Shown here one piece after another: positions 50,210 through 60,645 of a stretch of DNA of 64,000 nt (position 1 is its first letter; each line of letters begins with the position of its first letter). Made by a program: the position numbers and the translations under genes. The notes under the pieces are model-generated. The model had not been told where the DNA came from. It saw only the letters and a list, made by a program, of their open reading frames with translations, and did not search any database. Source of the stretch: Pontibacillus salipaludis (lineage in GTDB: Bacteria; Bacillota; Bacilli; Bacillales; BH030062); assembly GCF_014642405.1 (NCBI RefSeq), contig NZ_BMIN01000009.1, positions 1 through 64,000 on the forward strand. The letters run 5' to 3'.

Positions 50210-52162
50210 ATGAGCTATTTTGGAGTGGATTATTATCCAGAGCATTGGCCATCAAGCCAGATGGAAGAAGATTTAACAGGTATCAAAGGTCTGGGAGCTA
50301 ATATGATACGAATCGGTGAGTTTGCTTGGCATGTAATGGAACCAAAAGAAGGAGAATTTGATTTCTCTTATTTTGATAAGGTAATAGAGCAAGCAAAAGC
50401 CTATGAATTTAAGGTTATGTTTGGTACACCTACAGCTACTTTTCCTGCATGGCTGGCTCATAAATATCCTTCCATTCTCTCAAAAGATGAATATGGAACA
50501 GTGAGAGAGTTTGGTGGGAGGCGCCAATATTGCTTTAACTCAGAGGAATATCGGGAGTATAGCGCTCGTATTACTCGCGAATTAATCAAGCATTATAGAA
50601 ATGAAGAAGCTATTGTAGTATGGCAAGTCGATAATGAATTTGGTCATGAAGGAAGTGATCAATGCTATTGTGAACAATGCAAAAGAGCATTCCAAAAGTT
50701 CCTGAAGGAGAAATATAATGATATTCATGAGTTAAATGAACGCTGGGGGACTATTTTCTGGGGGCAGACTTACAATGATTTCACGGAAATTCCTGCTCCT
50801 ACGCCTACAATAACCACCCATAACCCAAGTTTGAAATTAGATTGGGCCCGTTTTCGCTCTTTCTCTCTTAACAGCTATGCTCATCAAATGACGGAAATTG
50901 TTCGAGAAGAAAAAGGTCCTCATCAAGAAATCACGACTAATGTTTCTGGTGGTTTCTTTGATAAGTGGTTTGACCATGAAGAGAATCTACGACCAATGGA
51001 CTTTGTTTCCTATGATAATTACCCAGTTTGGGGAGGTCTTGAACAACCCATACCTCCTAGCGAAATCGCAATGACACTTGATTTCAATAGAGGATTGAAG
51101 GGTCAAAATTTCTGGATTGTAGAAGAGCTGATGGGAGCACAAGGACATGACGTAATTGGATACCTACCTCGTCCTAATCAAGCAAAGCTATGGTCTTATC
51201 AAGCTTTTGCTCACGGGTGTTCAAACATGCTTTACTTTAGGTGGCGTGGGATGACTAGAGGTGCGGAACAATTCTGTTACGGGGTTATAGATCATGATAA
51301 CCGTTATGGACGTAAGTATCATGAGGTAAAGGACGTCTTTACCGAAATGAGCAAGTACGATCAGCTATTAGAATCTCCTATTGAAGCAGAAATCGCAGTG
51401 CTCTATGATTATGATAATATTTGGTCTTGGCGTGCTCAAACTCAAAGTAAAGACTTCCATTTTAATCAAGAGCTTATGCGTCTGTATCAGCCTTTTTATG
51501 ATTTAAATACTAAACTAGATGTCATACCGGCAGATCGTGATTTTTCCAACTACAAGGTCGTTTTGGTACCCGTTATGCAAGTGCTGAATGAAGAATTAGC
51601 TACTCGTTTGAAAGAATTCACAAAACAAGGTGGAACGGTAATCTTTTCTTTCCGAGCAGGTTTGAAGGACAAAGATAATGTCATAAACTTTGGCCAGACC
51701 TTACCAGGCCCCGTTGCAGATTTAACCGGAATACGTGTAGAGGAAATTGAATCATTAACAGCAGAACATCGCCTTTCCGTAAAAGGAGAGCATGATCTTT
51801 CACAAGAAGAGAGTTATGTGAATATATGGCGAGATCTGATTGTACCAGAGGGTGCAGAAACCATTTACCGATATACGGATTCCCTCTATAAAGAATATGC
51901 AGCAGTTACGAGGAATTCATATGGAGATGGAGAAGCTTTCTACATTGGCGGGGGACTTGATGTAGAGGGACTTAGACCACTTGTTAAAAAGGTAGTAGAG
52001 AATCATAATATAGATTATGAGGAATCTCCAATTGGAGTGGAAGTGTATACTAGAGTTGTTGATGAAAAAGAATATCAATTTATTATGAATCATACAGAAG
52101 AAGAAGTATCATATATGAATAAAGTACTTGCGCCTTATGAGACTCAAATCGTGAAAAAATAA
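50210..52162 (+). CDS. GH42 beta-galactosidase, 650 aa
   Basis: GH42 enzyme that hydrolyses terminal beta-galactosides. TIM barrel with YYPEHWP at the start, acid/base Glu143 in DNEFGHEGSD, nucleophile Glu305 in IVEELMGAQG, and a zinc cluster formed by CYCEQC near 153-158 plus an earlier Cys in RQYCFNSEE. A trimerisation domain and C-terminal beta domain complete the fold. No signal peptide, so it acts on sugar imported by the symporter. Ribosome-binding site GGAGG. Ends at its own terminator. Confidence 0.95.
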   Translation: MSYFGVDYYPEHWPSSQMEEDLTGIKGLGANMIRIGEFAWHVMEPKEGEFDFSYFDKVIEQAKAYEFKVMFGTPTATFPAWLAHKYPSILSKDEYGTVREFGGRRQYCFNSEEYREYSARITRELIKHYRNEEAIVVWQVDNEFGHEGSDQCYCEQCKRAFQKFLKEKYNDIHELNERWGTIFWGQTYNDFTEIPAPTPTITTHNPSLKLDWARFRSFSLNSYAHQMTEIVREEKGPHQEITTNVSGGFFDKWFDHEENLRPMDFVSYDNYPVWGGLEQPIPPSEIAMTLDFNRGLKGQNFWIVEELMGAQGHDVIGYLPRPNQAKLWSYQAFAHGCSNMLYFRWRGMTRGAEQFCYGVIDHDNRYGRKYHEVKDVFTEMSKYDQLLESPIEAEIAVLYDYDNIWSWRAQTQSKDFHFNQELMRLYQPFYDLNTKLDVIPADRDFSNYKVVLVPVMQVLNEELATRLKEFTKQGGTVIFSFRAGLKDKDNVINFGQTLPGPVADLTGIRVEEIESLTAEHRLSVKGEHDLSQEESYVNIWRDLIVPEGAETIYRYTDSLYKEYAAVTRNSYGDGEAFYIGGGLDVEGLRPLVKKVVENHNIDYEESPIGVEVYTRVVDEKEYQFIMNHTEEEVSYMNKVLAPYETQIVKK

Positions 52163-52179
52163 CGTATACTACTTTTAAT

Positions 52180-52218
52180 AAAAGCCTTGAAGCATACAAT
52201 AGCTTCAAGGCTTTTTAT
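52180..52218 (+). terminator. intrinsic terminator of the symporter/beta-galactosidase operon
   Basis: AAAGCCTTGAAGC pairs with GCTTCAAGGCTTT around an eight-base loop, then a T-run. Confidence 0.88.
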
Positions 52219-52287
52219 TGAGTGTTTCTAGGATTTATAAGGAAGCGAAAGGTACCGCACAAACCATCCCTTGCTTCCACATCACCT

Positions 52288-52878
52288 TTATTCTAGATCA
52301 CTACCAAAATGATCTTCAATAAATTCTCTTTCCTCCTCAATTGACATAACGCCAGTTGCTTTCCCAACTGTACCACCTTTAATATTCCAAATAATATTGT
52401 GATGATCGTCAATGTTATCGAAGTCTTTGTTTTTCCAAGCGGTGAGAATTTCTAAGTAATCTTGCTTGTGAGTGTAATTGTTCATCTCCACCACTTCAAT
52501 TAAACGGTTTACACGATCCATTGTAATGGGTAAAGCCCCCCATTTTTTATTAGCTATGACTTTTTGATGAGACATATGGTGAATAGCGTCTTGAACCGTA
52601 CTTTCGGATGTACCTTCTGTATAGATTTCTTCAATAGGTGTGTCTCTTTTTTCGTTAAGCTCAATAAAATTATTTTCCTTTTCTTCGCTATCTTTAGAAA
52701 CGGTTACATCAAGGTTTGTTCCAGGTTCCACTTCTTCTTGTTTTTCATCTGCCTTAGCTTCTTTTTCAAACAATTTCTCTGCTCCAGCGTACCACATAAA
52801 AAAGACAAATCCTGTTCCTAATACTACAATTGCAGCCAGCGTTGTGATGAACCAATTTTTAGCTAAGAATGTTTTCAT
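52288..52878 (-). CDS. membrane-anchored protein, probably DUF6241-type, 196 aa
   Basis: N-terminal helix (about residues 6-27, NWFITTLAAIVVLGTGFVFF), a long acidic, disordered linker (EKEAKADEKQEEVEPG), then a helical domain: QDAIHHMSHQKVIANKKWGA, DRVNRLIEVVEMNNYTHKQDYLEIL and a C-terminal MSIEEEREFIEDHFG. The HHMSHQKVxAxxKWG pattern is what I associate with Bacillus DUF6241 proteins of unknown function. ATG 52878 behind AAGGAG. Confidence 0.65.
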   Translation of the reverse strand: MKTFLAKNWFITTLAAIVVLGTGFVFFMWYAGAEKLFEKEAKADEKQEEVEPGTNLDVTVSKDSEEKENNFIELNEKRDTPIEEIYTEGTSESTVQDAIHHMSHQKVIANKKWGALPITMDRVNRLIEVVEMNNYTHKQDYLEILTAWKNKDFDNIDDHHNIIWNIKGGTVGKATGVMSIEEEREFIEDHFGSDLE

Positions 52879-53238
52879 GTTAATAAGTCTCCTTAATAAC
52901 TTTGTTTGTATCATTCCATAAAACGATCCGATTAGTTACATATATTAGTATATCGTAGAAGTAAGGGACTAGGAAGTGGTTATGTTGGGAATTAGTTACA
53001 ATTGTGTGGATGTAATTGGAGTGTTTTATTTGAGAAAGATAGTATACGGATGTTTATGTATGATAAGTGAGAAATATGGACTCATCCTTAAAGTTCGATT
53101 GCTAGTACGTGCATTCCTGCATGTTAAAAAGACCATCAGTTAAACTGTCTAAATCTGCATTAATTAAATGCTCAATTCCTGCTATCTAATGCTAAACTAA
53201 AAACATAAACCTAATTCATGATAAGGGGAGTGGATAGC
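52879..53238. other. 360-bp intergenic region
   Basis: Divergent region between the anchored protein and the Crp/Fnr regulator. A+T-rich; no gene, repeat or clear palindrome was noticed. Confidence 0.4.
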
Positions 53239-53832
53239 ATGAAAGATGTCCTTATCCAGTACATGAAACGTTTTTGCCATCTAAGTGAGGCTGAATTAAA
53301 GGAGCTGACAGTAGGTATTCCTGTTGCTGCTTTTAAGAAAGGAACAATCCTTTTGCATCAAGGGGACGTCCCTGAAAAATGTTATTTTATAGTAAAGGGC
53401 TGTGTTCGACAGTATGCAGTAGATGAACATGGAAATGAGCATACGTACAATTTCTTCACGGAAGAACAAAGCGTAACGATCTTTAATCAGCATACTTCAG
53501 ATAAAAGTTCCAAGTACTCTCTTAGCTGTTTGGAAGATTGTACGCTTGTGGTGGGTGATTTAGCTACTGAGCAGGAATCTTACGACATGCATCCGGTCTT
53601 AGAAGAGATGACTCGCAAGATGATGGAAGTGGATATGGGTGCAATGAGGGATGATTTCTCTTCATTTGTCTCTTCAACACCTGAAGAACGCTATCATCAT
53701 TTGATGGCGAATAAGCCAGGTTTAATCGACCGAGTTCCACAGTACCAACTAGCAAGCTATCTTGGAATCAAGCCAGAAACGCTAAGCCGTATTAAGAAGC
53801 GGTCCTCTCATCATCTTAGAATGATCGATTAG
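53239..53832 (+). CDS. Crp/Fnr-family regulator, 197 aa
   Basis: Cyclic-nucleotide-binding-like N-terminal beta-barrel (FKKGTILLHQGDVPEKCYFIVK followed by GCVRQYAVDEHGNEHTYNFF) and a C-terminal helix-turn-helix, YQLASYLGIKPETLSRIKK. Lacks the cysteine set of oxygen-sensing FNR and the Arg of cAMP-binding Crp, so it probably senses another signal; it resembles the YeiL-like/cNMP-binding group common in Firmicutes. ATG 53239 behind AAGGGGAGTGG. Its stop overlaps the stop of the converging DUF4386 gene. Confidence 0.8.
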   Translation: MKDVLIQYMKRFCHLSEAELKELTVGIPVAAFKKGTILLHQGDVPEKCYFIVKGCVRQYAVDEHGNEHTYNFFTEEQSVTIFNQHTSDKSSKYSLSCLEDCTLVVGDLATEQESYDMHPVLEEMTRKMMEVDMGAMRDDFSSFVSSTPEERYHHLMANKPGLIDRVPQYQLASYLGIKPETLSRIKKRSSHHLRMID

Positions 53833-54542
53833 TCCATCGTCAATGTTCTCCCTTTTACCAACAACCATACACCAAAGCCTAATTCACCTATTACCATAGG
53901 CGCCATCAGCATGAATTCCAGTTGCCCTGTGAAACGGTCAAACTGTGGGATAAAACCGTACATGACATGGATGAGTGAGTAGCTGAATCCCGCTACAACT
54001 ACAAGTAGACTAATAAGCTTTGGAATCTTTTTGGTACTCATGGCTACGAAGCCGACTGCGACTAGGTGAAGGCCAAATATAATTAGGCCAAATGACCAGA
54101 TAGCTTCAAAAGCTGTGATGGAACCTAGAGTTTGCTGTGCCAACCTATCAGCTGTCAGGTCCAATTCAAGATTGTGTACTATACCATTAGCTATTACAAG
54201 ATGAGAGACTCCCATGGACAAAATCGCGGTGTAAAGTAGGCGAAGCCATCCAGCAAATAATGCGTAACCAGTATGGAATGGCTTCAAGAATAGATAAAAA
54301 CCCCATGATACGACTAAATCCGTAATAATAATGATGAGCCATCCAAGTATCTCAAGACGAAACAGCAATTGAGAGGCTTGGATGTTTTTTAATGTCGTTG
54401 CCGCATCTCCATTGATGACTAATGAACTGTGAACATACCCTTGAGCAAAAATGGCAGTTAGTGTCATTAGGATTAATGAGATCCCTGATATGATTGCGGC
54501 CTTTTGCTGCATATTTAGATGGAGAGTATTTGTTATGTTCAT
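53829..54542 (-). CDS. DUF4386 membrane protein, 237 aa
   Basis: Six or so helices; RLEILGWLIIIITDLVVSWG and FLKPFHTGYALFAGWLRLLY in the middle are the DUF4386 core, followed by SFGLIIFGLHLVAVGFVAMS and YSLIHVMYGFIPQF. The family is of unknown function. Frequently found beside regulators, here tail-to-tail with a Crp/Fnr gene (stop codons overlap by four bases). Ribosome-binding site GAGGAGGATCATTT. Confidence 0.8.
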   Translation of the reverse strand: MNITNTLHLNMQQKAAIISGISLILMTLTAIFAQGYVHSSLVINGDAATTLKNIQASQLLFRLEILGWLIIIITDLVVSWGFYLFLKPFHTGYALFAGWLRLLYTAILSMGVSHLVIANGIVHNLELDLTADRLAQQTLGSITAFEAIWSFGLIIFGLHLVAVGFVAMSTKKIPKLISLLVVVAGFSYSLIHVMYGFIPQFDRFTGQLEFMLMAPMVIGELGFGVWLLVKGRTLTMD

Positions 54543-54856
54543 AAATGATCCTCCTCGGAATGTTTTTCATTATGATTGTATTCTGTCTGAGGGAGAGTTT
54601 CATTGACTTAAATCAAGGAATTGATACTTTTAGATATTTGGGCAAGAACTATGGGGAAGCTCTTGAGTTAGTTTTTTTTATACTTATGTATGAGGTACAT
54701 TTTTTTGAAACGGCATCCAACCCTGCAAGATTTGTATGACATAAAATGGTTTAAATGGATGTTGAACTATGAAATAATTTACAAAACAATCAAAAAAACA
54801 GCCTGCTAGATTCTAAGCTTAGAGTGAAATTATAAAAGGGAAAGGTGGTTCTAGTT
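54543..54856. other. 315-bp intergenic region
   Basis: A 64-codon frame at 54545 overlaps the DUF4386 ribosome-binding region and has no start signal, so I do not call it. Nothing else recognised. Confidence 0.4.
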
Positions 54857-55513
54857 GTGCAATTATTCCATTATCATTGGTGGACGCCCCAACTGGAAGA
54901 AATGGAGAACTTTTATAAAGAGTTGGGGTTTGCAACCACTTTAAGGGTGGGGAATTATCAAGGGGAAATGCAATCGTTTAATCCTCCTCTGGAATGGGAT
55001 GATTTCAGAGATCGTGAGGTTACGTTCCGAATTATTGAAATGGTGAAAGGTCAAACCAACATTACATTTGGATATGGGAAGAGGAATAGGTTTGACCATG
55101 TTGGTATCTTGGTGGATGAAGAAGAGTATAGAGAAATCATCCATAATGCTGAGAATTTAAATCTGAATATAAACGAAGGGGAACGAAGAACATTTATTTC
55201 TACCCCTTGGAAGTTTAGAATTGAATTACAAACCAGGAGAGAAGTTGTGGAGGAAGAAGAGACTACTATTATACATACGATGGAGTTGGGCGTAGCTTTT
55301 GACAAGGGACATCCTCAACTACTGGCTGATCTTTTGAACCTTCAACTTCTTGAAGATGACGAGCGCAATCTTGTTAAAGTTGGGAATGGGCAATGGAATA
55401 TAAATGTTCATAGTGAAAGTCATAGTCGTTTGAATGGTGTCCATTTTATCAAGGATACATTTGAATGTAGTGATCCGGTTGGGACCACGTTGGTTGGGCA
55501 TCACTCCTTGTAA
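54857..55513 (+). CDS. VOC-superfamily protein, 218 aa
   Basis: Paired VOC modules: YHWWTPQLEEMENFYKELGF at the N-terminus and, from about residue 140, MELGVAFDKGHPQLLADLLN ending with DPVGTTLVGHHSL. NRFDHVGILVDEEEYREI is the typical second half of a module. The active-site His/Glu set appears partly kept (His8, His66-like). Start GTG 54857 has AAAGGTGG upstream; an in-frame GTG at 54845 overlaps that site. Function unknown. Confidence 0.7.
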   Translation: MQLFHYHWWTPQLEEMENFYKELGFATTLRVGNYQGEMQSFNPPLEWDDFRDREVTFRIIEMVKGQTNITFGYGKRNRFDHVGILVDEEEYREIIHNAENLNLNINEGERRTFISTPWKFRIELQTRREVVEEEETTIIHTMELGVAFDKGHPQLLADLLNLQLLEDDERNLVKVGNGQWNINVHSESHSRLNGVHFIKDTFECSDPVGTTLVGHHSL

Positions 55514-55544
55514 CTTATATGTAGAATGAGTCCGTCTCAACGAT

Positions 55545-55564
55545 GGGACAAGGTAGCTGTCCCC
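55545..55564. repeat. GGGACA/TGTCCC palindromic repeat, copy d
   Basis: GGGACAAGGTAGCTGTCCCC, between two genes, about 30 bp after the VOC gene. Confidence 0.7.
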
Positions 55565-55601
55565 ATGGTTCAGGTAAACCACTACGGGAGGTTAGAAAAA
55601 T

Positions 55602-56102
55602 ATGAAACAATCAGGAACGCTATACTTTGTCTGTGGAAAAATGGGCGCAGGCAAGTCTACTAAATCACAACAACTAGCGATTGATAACAATGCGGTACTA
55701 TTGTCTGAGGATGAGTGGCTCTCATCACTTTACCCTGATCAGATCGCAACATTTGAAGATTATTTAAAATATTCAGCGCAAATCAAACCGTTGGTGAAAA
55801 AGCATATCCAAAACATATTAAGTGTGGGTACAGATGTAGTAATGGATTTTCCAGCTAATACTCAAAAACTGCGGAAGTGGTTTTTGGATTTAGCATCAGA
55901 GGTTCATGCAAACCACCAACTTATTTATCTTAATCTATCTAACGAGCAATGTTTACTCCAGATTGCACAAAGGCGTAACGAGCAACCCGAAAGAGCAGCT
56001 TTTGACACGGAAGAGGTGTTTAATCATGTTACTAAATTCTTTGAAGCACCAGTTGCATCTGAGGGATTAACTATTGTGGAGTTTAATGGAAAAGAATCAT
56101 AA
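55602..56102 (+). CDS. P-loop kinase/ATPase of the zeta-toxin-like fold, 166 aa
   Basis: Small AAA_33-type P-loop protein: Walker A GKMGAGKST (12-20), ANTQKLRKWFLDLASEVH, and the lid/arginine region AQRRNEQPERAAFDT. It probably phosphorylates a small molecule. No antitoxin gene is next to it, so a toxin role is not supported. Ribosome-binding site GGGAGG. Followed by an unrelated DUF2785 gene. Confidence 0.75.
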   Translation: MKQSGTLYFVCGKMGAGKSTKSQQLAIDNNAVLLSEDEWLSSLYPDQIATFEDYLKYSAQIKPLVKKHIQNILSVGTDVVMDFPANTQKLRKWFLDLASEVHANHQLIYLNLSNEQCLLQIAQRRNEQPERAAFDTEEVFNHVTKFFEAPVASEGLTIVEFNGKES

Positions 56103-56191
56103 GTACCTAATAACTTAGGTTGAGAAGATTACCAATGTTGGACGCTTAATAAGGAATCTTGGCTCTAGGGGAAAGGATTTGATTCGAAACT

Positions 56192-57001
56192 ATGAAAACA
56201 AAAGAACGCTTTAAACAGATGACCATCCAGGAATGGCCCACTGAAGAAGGGGATGAATGGATTACCTGGATGCTTGAACATATCGGAGATGTCGATCCTG
56301 AGCTTCGAGATGGGTGTATTTATCCTACGTTTGGAGAGCTGATTCACAAAGACCGTCTACAAAACCATCAAAAGAATAGAATTTTAGAATCATGCATGAG
56401 CAGGTCTCATCTTTTTTACCGGCTAGGTGAGAATGAGGGGGATGGTGTGTTCACTCGATCTTTCTCCGCTTTAGTGATCGTTGAAATCGTTAAACATGAA
56501 CAAGGATGGGAGCGAGGCCAATATGAACGCGTCTTGAATTCTTGTGTTAAGTATCTGGAGAAAGAGCAGGATGTGAGGGGATACGTTGAGGGTAAGGGTT
56601 GGGCTCATAGCATTGCTCACGGAGCTGACCTTCTTGTGGCTCTTGTGGAGCACTCTCAATATAGAAAAAACGATGCTACTCTCTTTTTGCAAGCTGTCCG
56701 GGACGCGTTCTGGAAAGAAGACGTATTTACAGATGATGAGGAAGAGCGGTTATCGTTTGTGATTGAGGCTTTACTAAAAAGGGATGTGGCTCCTTCTTCC
56801 GTTACGAAGTGGGTAAAGGATACGTTTCTAAGCCTTGAATCTTTATGGAACGATGCTCCGTTTAGTATTTCTGCTTTCCGGATTAGAACGAACGTATTGC
56901 ATTTCATGAAAGCCTTGTTTTTTAGAGTGGACATGCCTGATCTTCAGCGGACGATTAAACAGTATCTCGAGGAATGGCATAAAAGGGTTTATGAAACTTA
57001 G
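56192..57001 (+). CDS. DUF2785 protein, 269 aa
   Basis: All-helical HEAT-like protein. ELRDGCIYPTFGELIHKDRL and the block GKGWAHSIAHGADLLVALVE (about 137-156) are the DUF2785 hallmarks; ERLSFVIEALLKRDV follows. Function unknown. Possible ribosome-binding site GGGGAAAGGA lies somewhat far from the ATG. Cytoplasmic, no membrane helix. Confidence 0.75.
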   Translation: MKTKERFKQMTIQEWPTEEGDEWITWMLEHIGDVDPELRDGCIYPTFGELIHKDRLQNHQKNRILESCMSRSHLFYRLGENEGDGVFTRSFSALVIVEIVKHEQGWERGQYERVLNSCVKYLEKEQDVRGYVEGKGWAHSIAHGADLLVALVEHSQYRKNDATLFLQAVRDAFWKEDVFTDDEEERLSFVIEALLKRDVAPSSVTKWVKDTFLSLESLWNDAPFSISAFRIRTNVLHFMKALFFRVDMPDLQRTIKQYLEEWHKRVYET

Positions 57002-57022
57002 AGAATTAAGTTTTTTCGCCAT

Positions 57023-57073
57023 GGGGACGGATTCACTGGCTCGCGCAAGCAATGTGGTAAGAGACTCGTCCCC
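57023..57073. repeat. GGGACA/TGTCCC palindromic repeat, expanded copy e
   Basis: Starts GGGGACGGATTCACTGG and ends AGACTCGTCCCC with about 30 bp between, so it looks like a copy with an insertion or two facing halves. Confidence 0.5.
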
Positions 57074-57097
57074 TGCTACCTGAAGGATTTTAAATGA

Positions 57098-58702
<1,605 letters not shown>

Positions 58703-58771
58703 ATCGATGATGACCTGCTTTTATACCCAAAGGACGGGTCCCTCTGCTTGATTCAGAGTTCCCACTGAGCT

Positions 58772-58979
58772 ATCAGTGACCCTTTAGCAGTGATTAGTTT
58801 TTATAAGGGAAGAGAAAGCCCAAATCAGTGACCATTTTATATACAAAAGTGGCGAAAAGGGAAGAGAAGCGCTCTATCAGTAACCTTTTCGAAGCTGAAA
58901 GCTCAGGCAAGGTAAGAGATGCTAAAAATCAGTGACCTTTTCCGGCCATTTGAGCAGAAAAGGTCACTGATTTTTGTAA
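58772..58979. repeat. tandem array of four 52-bp units
   Basis: Units start at 58772, 58824, 58876 and 58928, exactly 52 bp apart. Each opens ATCAGTGACC(C/A/T)TTT (third unit ATCAGTAACC), then about 18 variable bases, then AAGGGAAGAGAA at position 34 (units 1-3), then 7 variable bases. The fourth unit instead continues into an inverted copy of its own head, forming a hairpin with a T-run. No ORF spans it. It lies 70 bp downstream of the amylase gene. Confidence 0.75.
58925..58977. terminator. hairpin terminating the 52-bp array
   Basis: AAATCAGTGACCTTTT pairs with AAAAGGTCACTGATTT around 17 bases, then TTGT. It works as an intrinsic terminator on the plus strand and could serve the amylase gene. 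Confidence 0.7.
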
Positions 58980-58994
58980 GTTCAAGATCCAGCT

Positions 58995-59013
58995 TATACT
59001 TAGTAGCAACTCC
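58995..59013. repeat. 19-bp element shared with 62592
   Basis: TATACTTAGTAGCAACTCC follows the array by 15 bp; the identical 19 bases occur at 62592-62610 behind a diverged single unit. Confidence 0.65.
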
Positions 59014-59091
59014 AAATCAAATAAACACCATAAAATTAGAGCAAATACATGGTGAAAGCCCGTGAACCCATGTCTGTGATGCCTTCAAACT

Positions 59092-59124
59092 AAAAAGACA
59101 TGATGCATACACATCATGTCTTTC
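59092..59124. terminator. intrinsic terminator (minus strand dehydrogenase)
   Basis: AAAGACATGATG pairs with CATCATGTCTTT around a short loop, A-run on one side, so it ends the converging dehydrogenase gene. Confidence 0.8.
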
Positions 59125-59136
59125 ATTCATATTTCA

Positions 59137-60216
59137 TTATCTCTTAACCAATGCATTCTCCAAATCCTTCATCGCCTCCACAACATCACTCTCAGTGAAA
59201 GAAGAAATGAGCTGCAACGTCTCATCCGGTTTAACAGCATGAGCTGCAACAGTCTTCATGGCTTGGTCTTTACTATCAACAATGTTTAATCCTTCTAAAC
59301 TCGAAGGAAATCCAAGATCATGATAGAAGGGAAGAAGGTTTTTTACTTCATCTAATTTCCCCTCAAGTACGAGCTGAACAAGTATTCCATAAGCCACTTT
59401 GTGACCGTGTAAAACCGTATGAGTTTCATCAATAAAACTTAACCCATTATGGATGGCGTGGGCCCCAGCGGTTCTGCCGTACTTTCCTCCATAACCTCCA
59501 ACTGTTCCGGATAATGGGATGATTGCTTCTACTACGTTTTTGAATGAAGGGCTCATCGTAGACGACTCCATGCTTTCGATTGCTGCTCGACTTTCGTCTA
59601 ATAGAATATCTTTTATGTAGGAAGCATGGTCCAGTGCTACTTTCACCATAATGGACAGGTCTGCATGCTGATCGTTGTGAATAATCGGTTCTGCTTCATA
59701 CCATTTTGCCAGGGAATCACTAATCCCACTTTTGGCATATTCCATTGGGGAAGAGAGTAGAAAGGTAGGATCGACTAGAGCCACGTGGATGGTACGAGTG
59801 TGGTAATCGACACGCACAAAGGCACCAGTATCGTCATACATCACACTTAAGGGAGTAGCGGCAGCACATGTACCTGCCACAGTTGGGAGGGTAATGACTT
59901 CAACACCTAAGTGATCCGCGACAGATTTGGCTGTATCGAGTACAACCCCTCCTCCGATTCCAATAATGACATCGGAATCACTCGCAAACTCAGAGATTGA
60001 ACGGATTGCTTCATCTGAACAATATCCGTCATGCTGGTAAACCTTCACCTTAGGAGGAAGGGGGGCATAGTCTTGAAAAGCTTCAAATGATTTATATCCA
60101 GTTACAACGACAGGGGTTTGAAACGTTTCTGTAAAAGTAGCAAGGTCTTTAAAGATCCCGTCTTCACAAATATATTGATTCGGTCCACTTCTAACCACTT
60201 CATCTGATTTTGTCAT
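59137..60216 (-). CDS. iron-containing (GldA-like) alcohol dehydrogenase family protein, 359 aa
   Basis: Dehydroquinate-synthase-like/glycerol-dehydrogenase fold. NAD-binding GIGGGVVLDTAKSVADH (about 86-102), PTVAGTCAAATPLSVMY, and metal ligands in GISDSLAKW, AGAHAIHNGL and HTVLHGHKVAYG. Members oxidise glycerol or reduce small hydroxy-carboxylates; hydroxycarboxylate dehydrogenase (YbdH-type) is the closest guess. Ribosome-binding site AAGGAGCG before ATG. The mRNA would begin with a hairpin (60243-60292), which may regulate it. Confidence 0.85.
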   Translation of the reverse strand: MTKSDEVVRSGPNQYICEDGIFKDLATFTETFQTPVVVTGYKSFEAFQDYAPLPPKVKVYQHDGYCSDEAIRSISEFASDSDVIIGIGGGVVLDTAKSVADHLGVEVITLPTVAGTCAAATPLSVMYDDTGAFVRVDYHTRTIHVALVDPTFLLSSPMEYAKSGISDSLAKWYEAEPIIHNDQHADLSIMVKVALDHASYIKDILLDESRAAIESMESSTMSPSFKNVVEAIIPLSGTVGGYGGKYGRTAGAHAIHNGLSFIDETHTVLHGHKVAYGILVQLVLEGKLDEVKNLLPFYHDLGFPSSLEGLNIVDSKDQAMKTVAAHAVKPDETLQLISSFTESDVVEAMKDLENALVKR

Positions 60217-60242
60217 TCATTACGCTCCTTCATGGAAATTAT

Positions 60243-60292
60243 AGAAAAAGACCTAAATTCAGAGGACGTGAATGAGCCTGGTGAATTTAGGT
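60243..60292 (-). promoter_or_regulatory. terminator-like hairpin at the 5' end of the dehydrogenase mRNA
   Basis: On the minus strand, ACCTAAATTCA, a 20-base loop, and TGAATTTAGGT are followed by CTTTTTC. The stem begins where transcription from the promoter just upstream would start. It could be an attenuator, a 5' stabilising structure or an operator dyad. Confidence 0.55.
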
Positions 60293-60298
60293 ATGCTT

Positions 60299-60326
60299 AG
60301 TATACTTTGAAACGAGGTATTGTCAC
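60299..60326 (-). promoter_or_regulatory. promoter of the dehydrogenase gene
   Basis: Minus strand: GTGACA (60326-60321), 16-bp spacer, TATACT (60304-60299). Confidence 0.5.
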
Positions 60327-60645
60327 TATAACATCTTTTAAGATGATTTAGAATTATCAAATATTTTTATAGATAGTATTTTGTATTAGCTTATAGACCA
60401 AAATATGTGTTTTGACCATATTCTTAGGAGGCATCGCTGTGGTTGGGCTTTTCAAACACTAGTCCCGCTGAAAGGAGAGCACTATTTCGTTTATATCTTG
60501 TTGAGAAAAGGAAAGGGACTAATCCAATGATAAAATGCCAAAATCCTTGTTTAAAATCTTGATTTGGTCTTAGACATGGTGATTGAGGCGAGTCTCAAGT
60601 GGGAATGATAAAGCAAGTTTAAAAGCGTAAAAAGGAGAATTAACC
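60327..60645. other. 320-bp divergent intergenic region
   Basis: Between the dehydrogenase promoter and the thioredoxin-reductase-like gene. AGGAGG occurs at 60427 without a frame behind it. No gene recognised. Confidence 0.4.

Noticed and set aside
54545-54739. 64-codon frame opposite the start of the DUF4386 gene
   Set aside because: It overlaps that gene's ribosome-binding region, lacks its own start signal and shows no family features.
55602-56102. Zeta-type toxin of a toxin-antitoxin pair
   Set aside because: The P-loop fold fits many small kinases, and no short antitoxin gene is adjacent.
58772-58979. Repeat-spacer pattern that might be a CRISPR array
   Set aside because: Conserved blocks are short (about 15 and 12 bp) and separated by two unequal variable parts, with only four units, a built-in terminal hairpin and no cas genes. 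It does not have the repeat-spacer layout of CRISPR.
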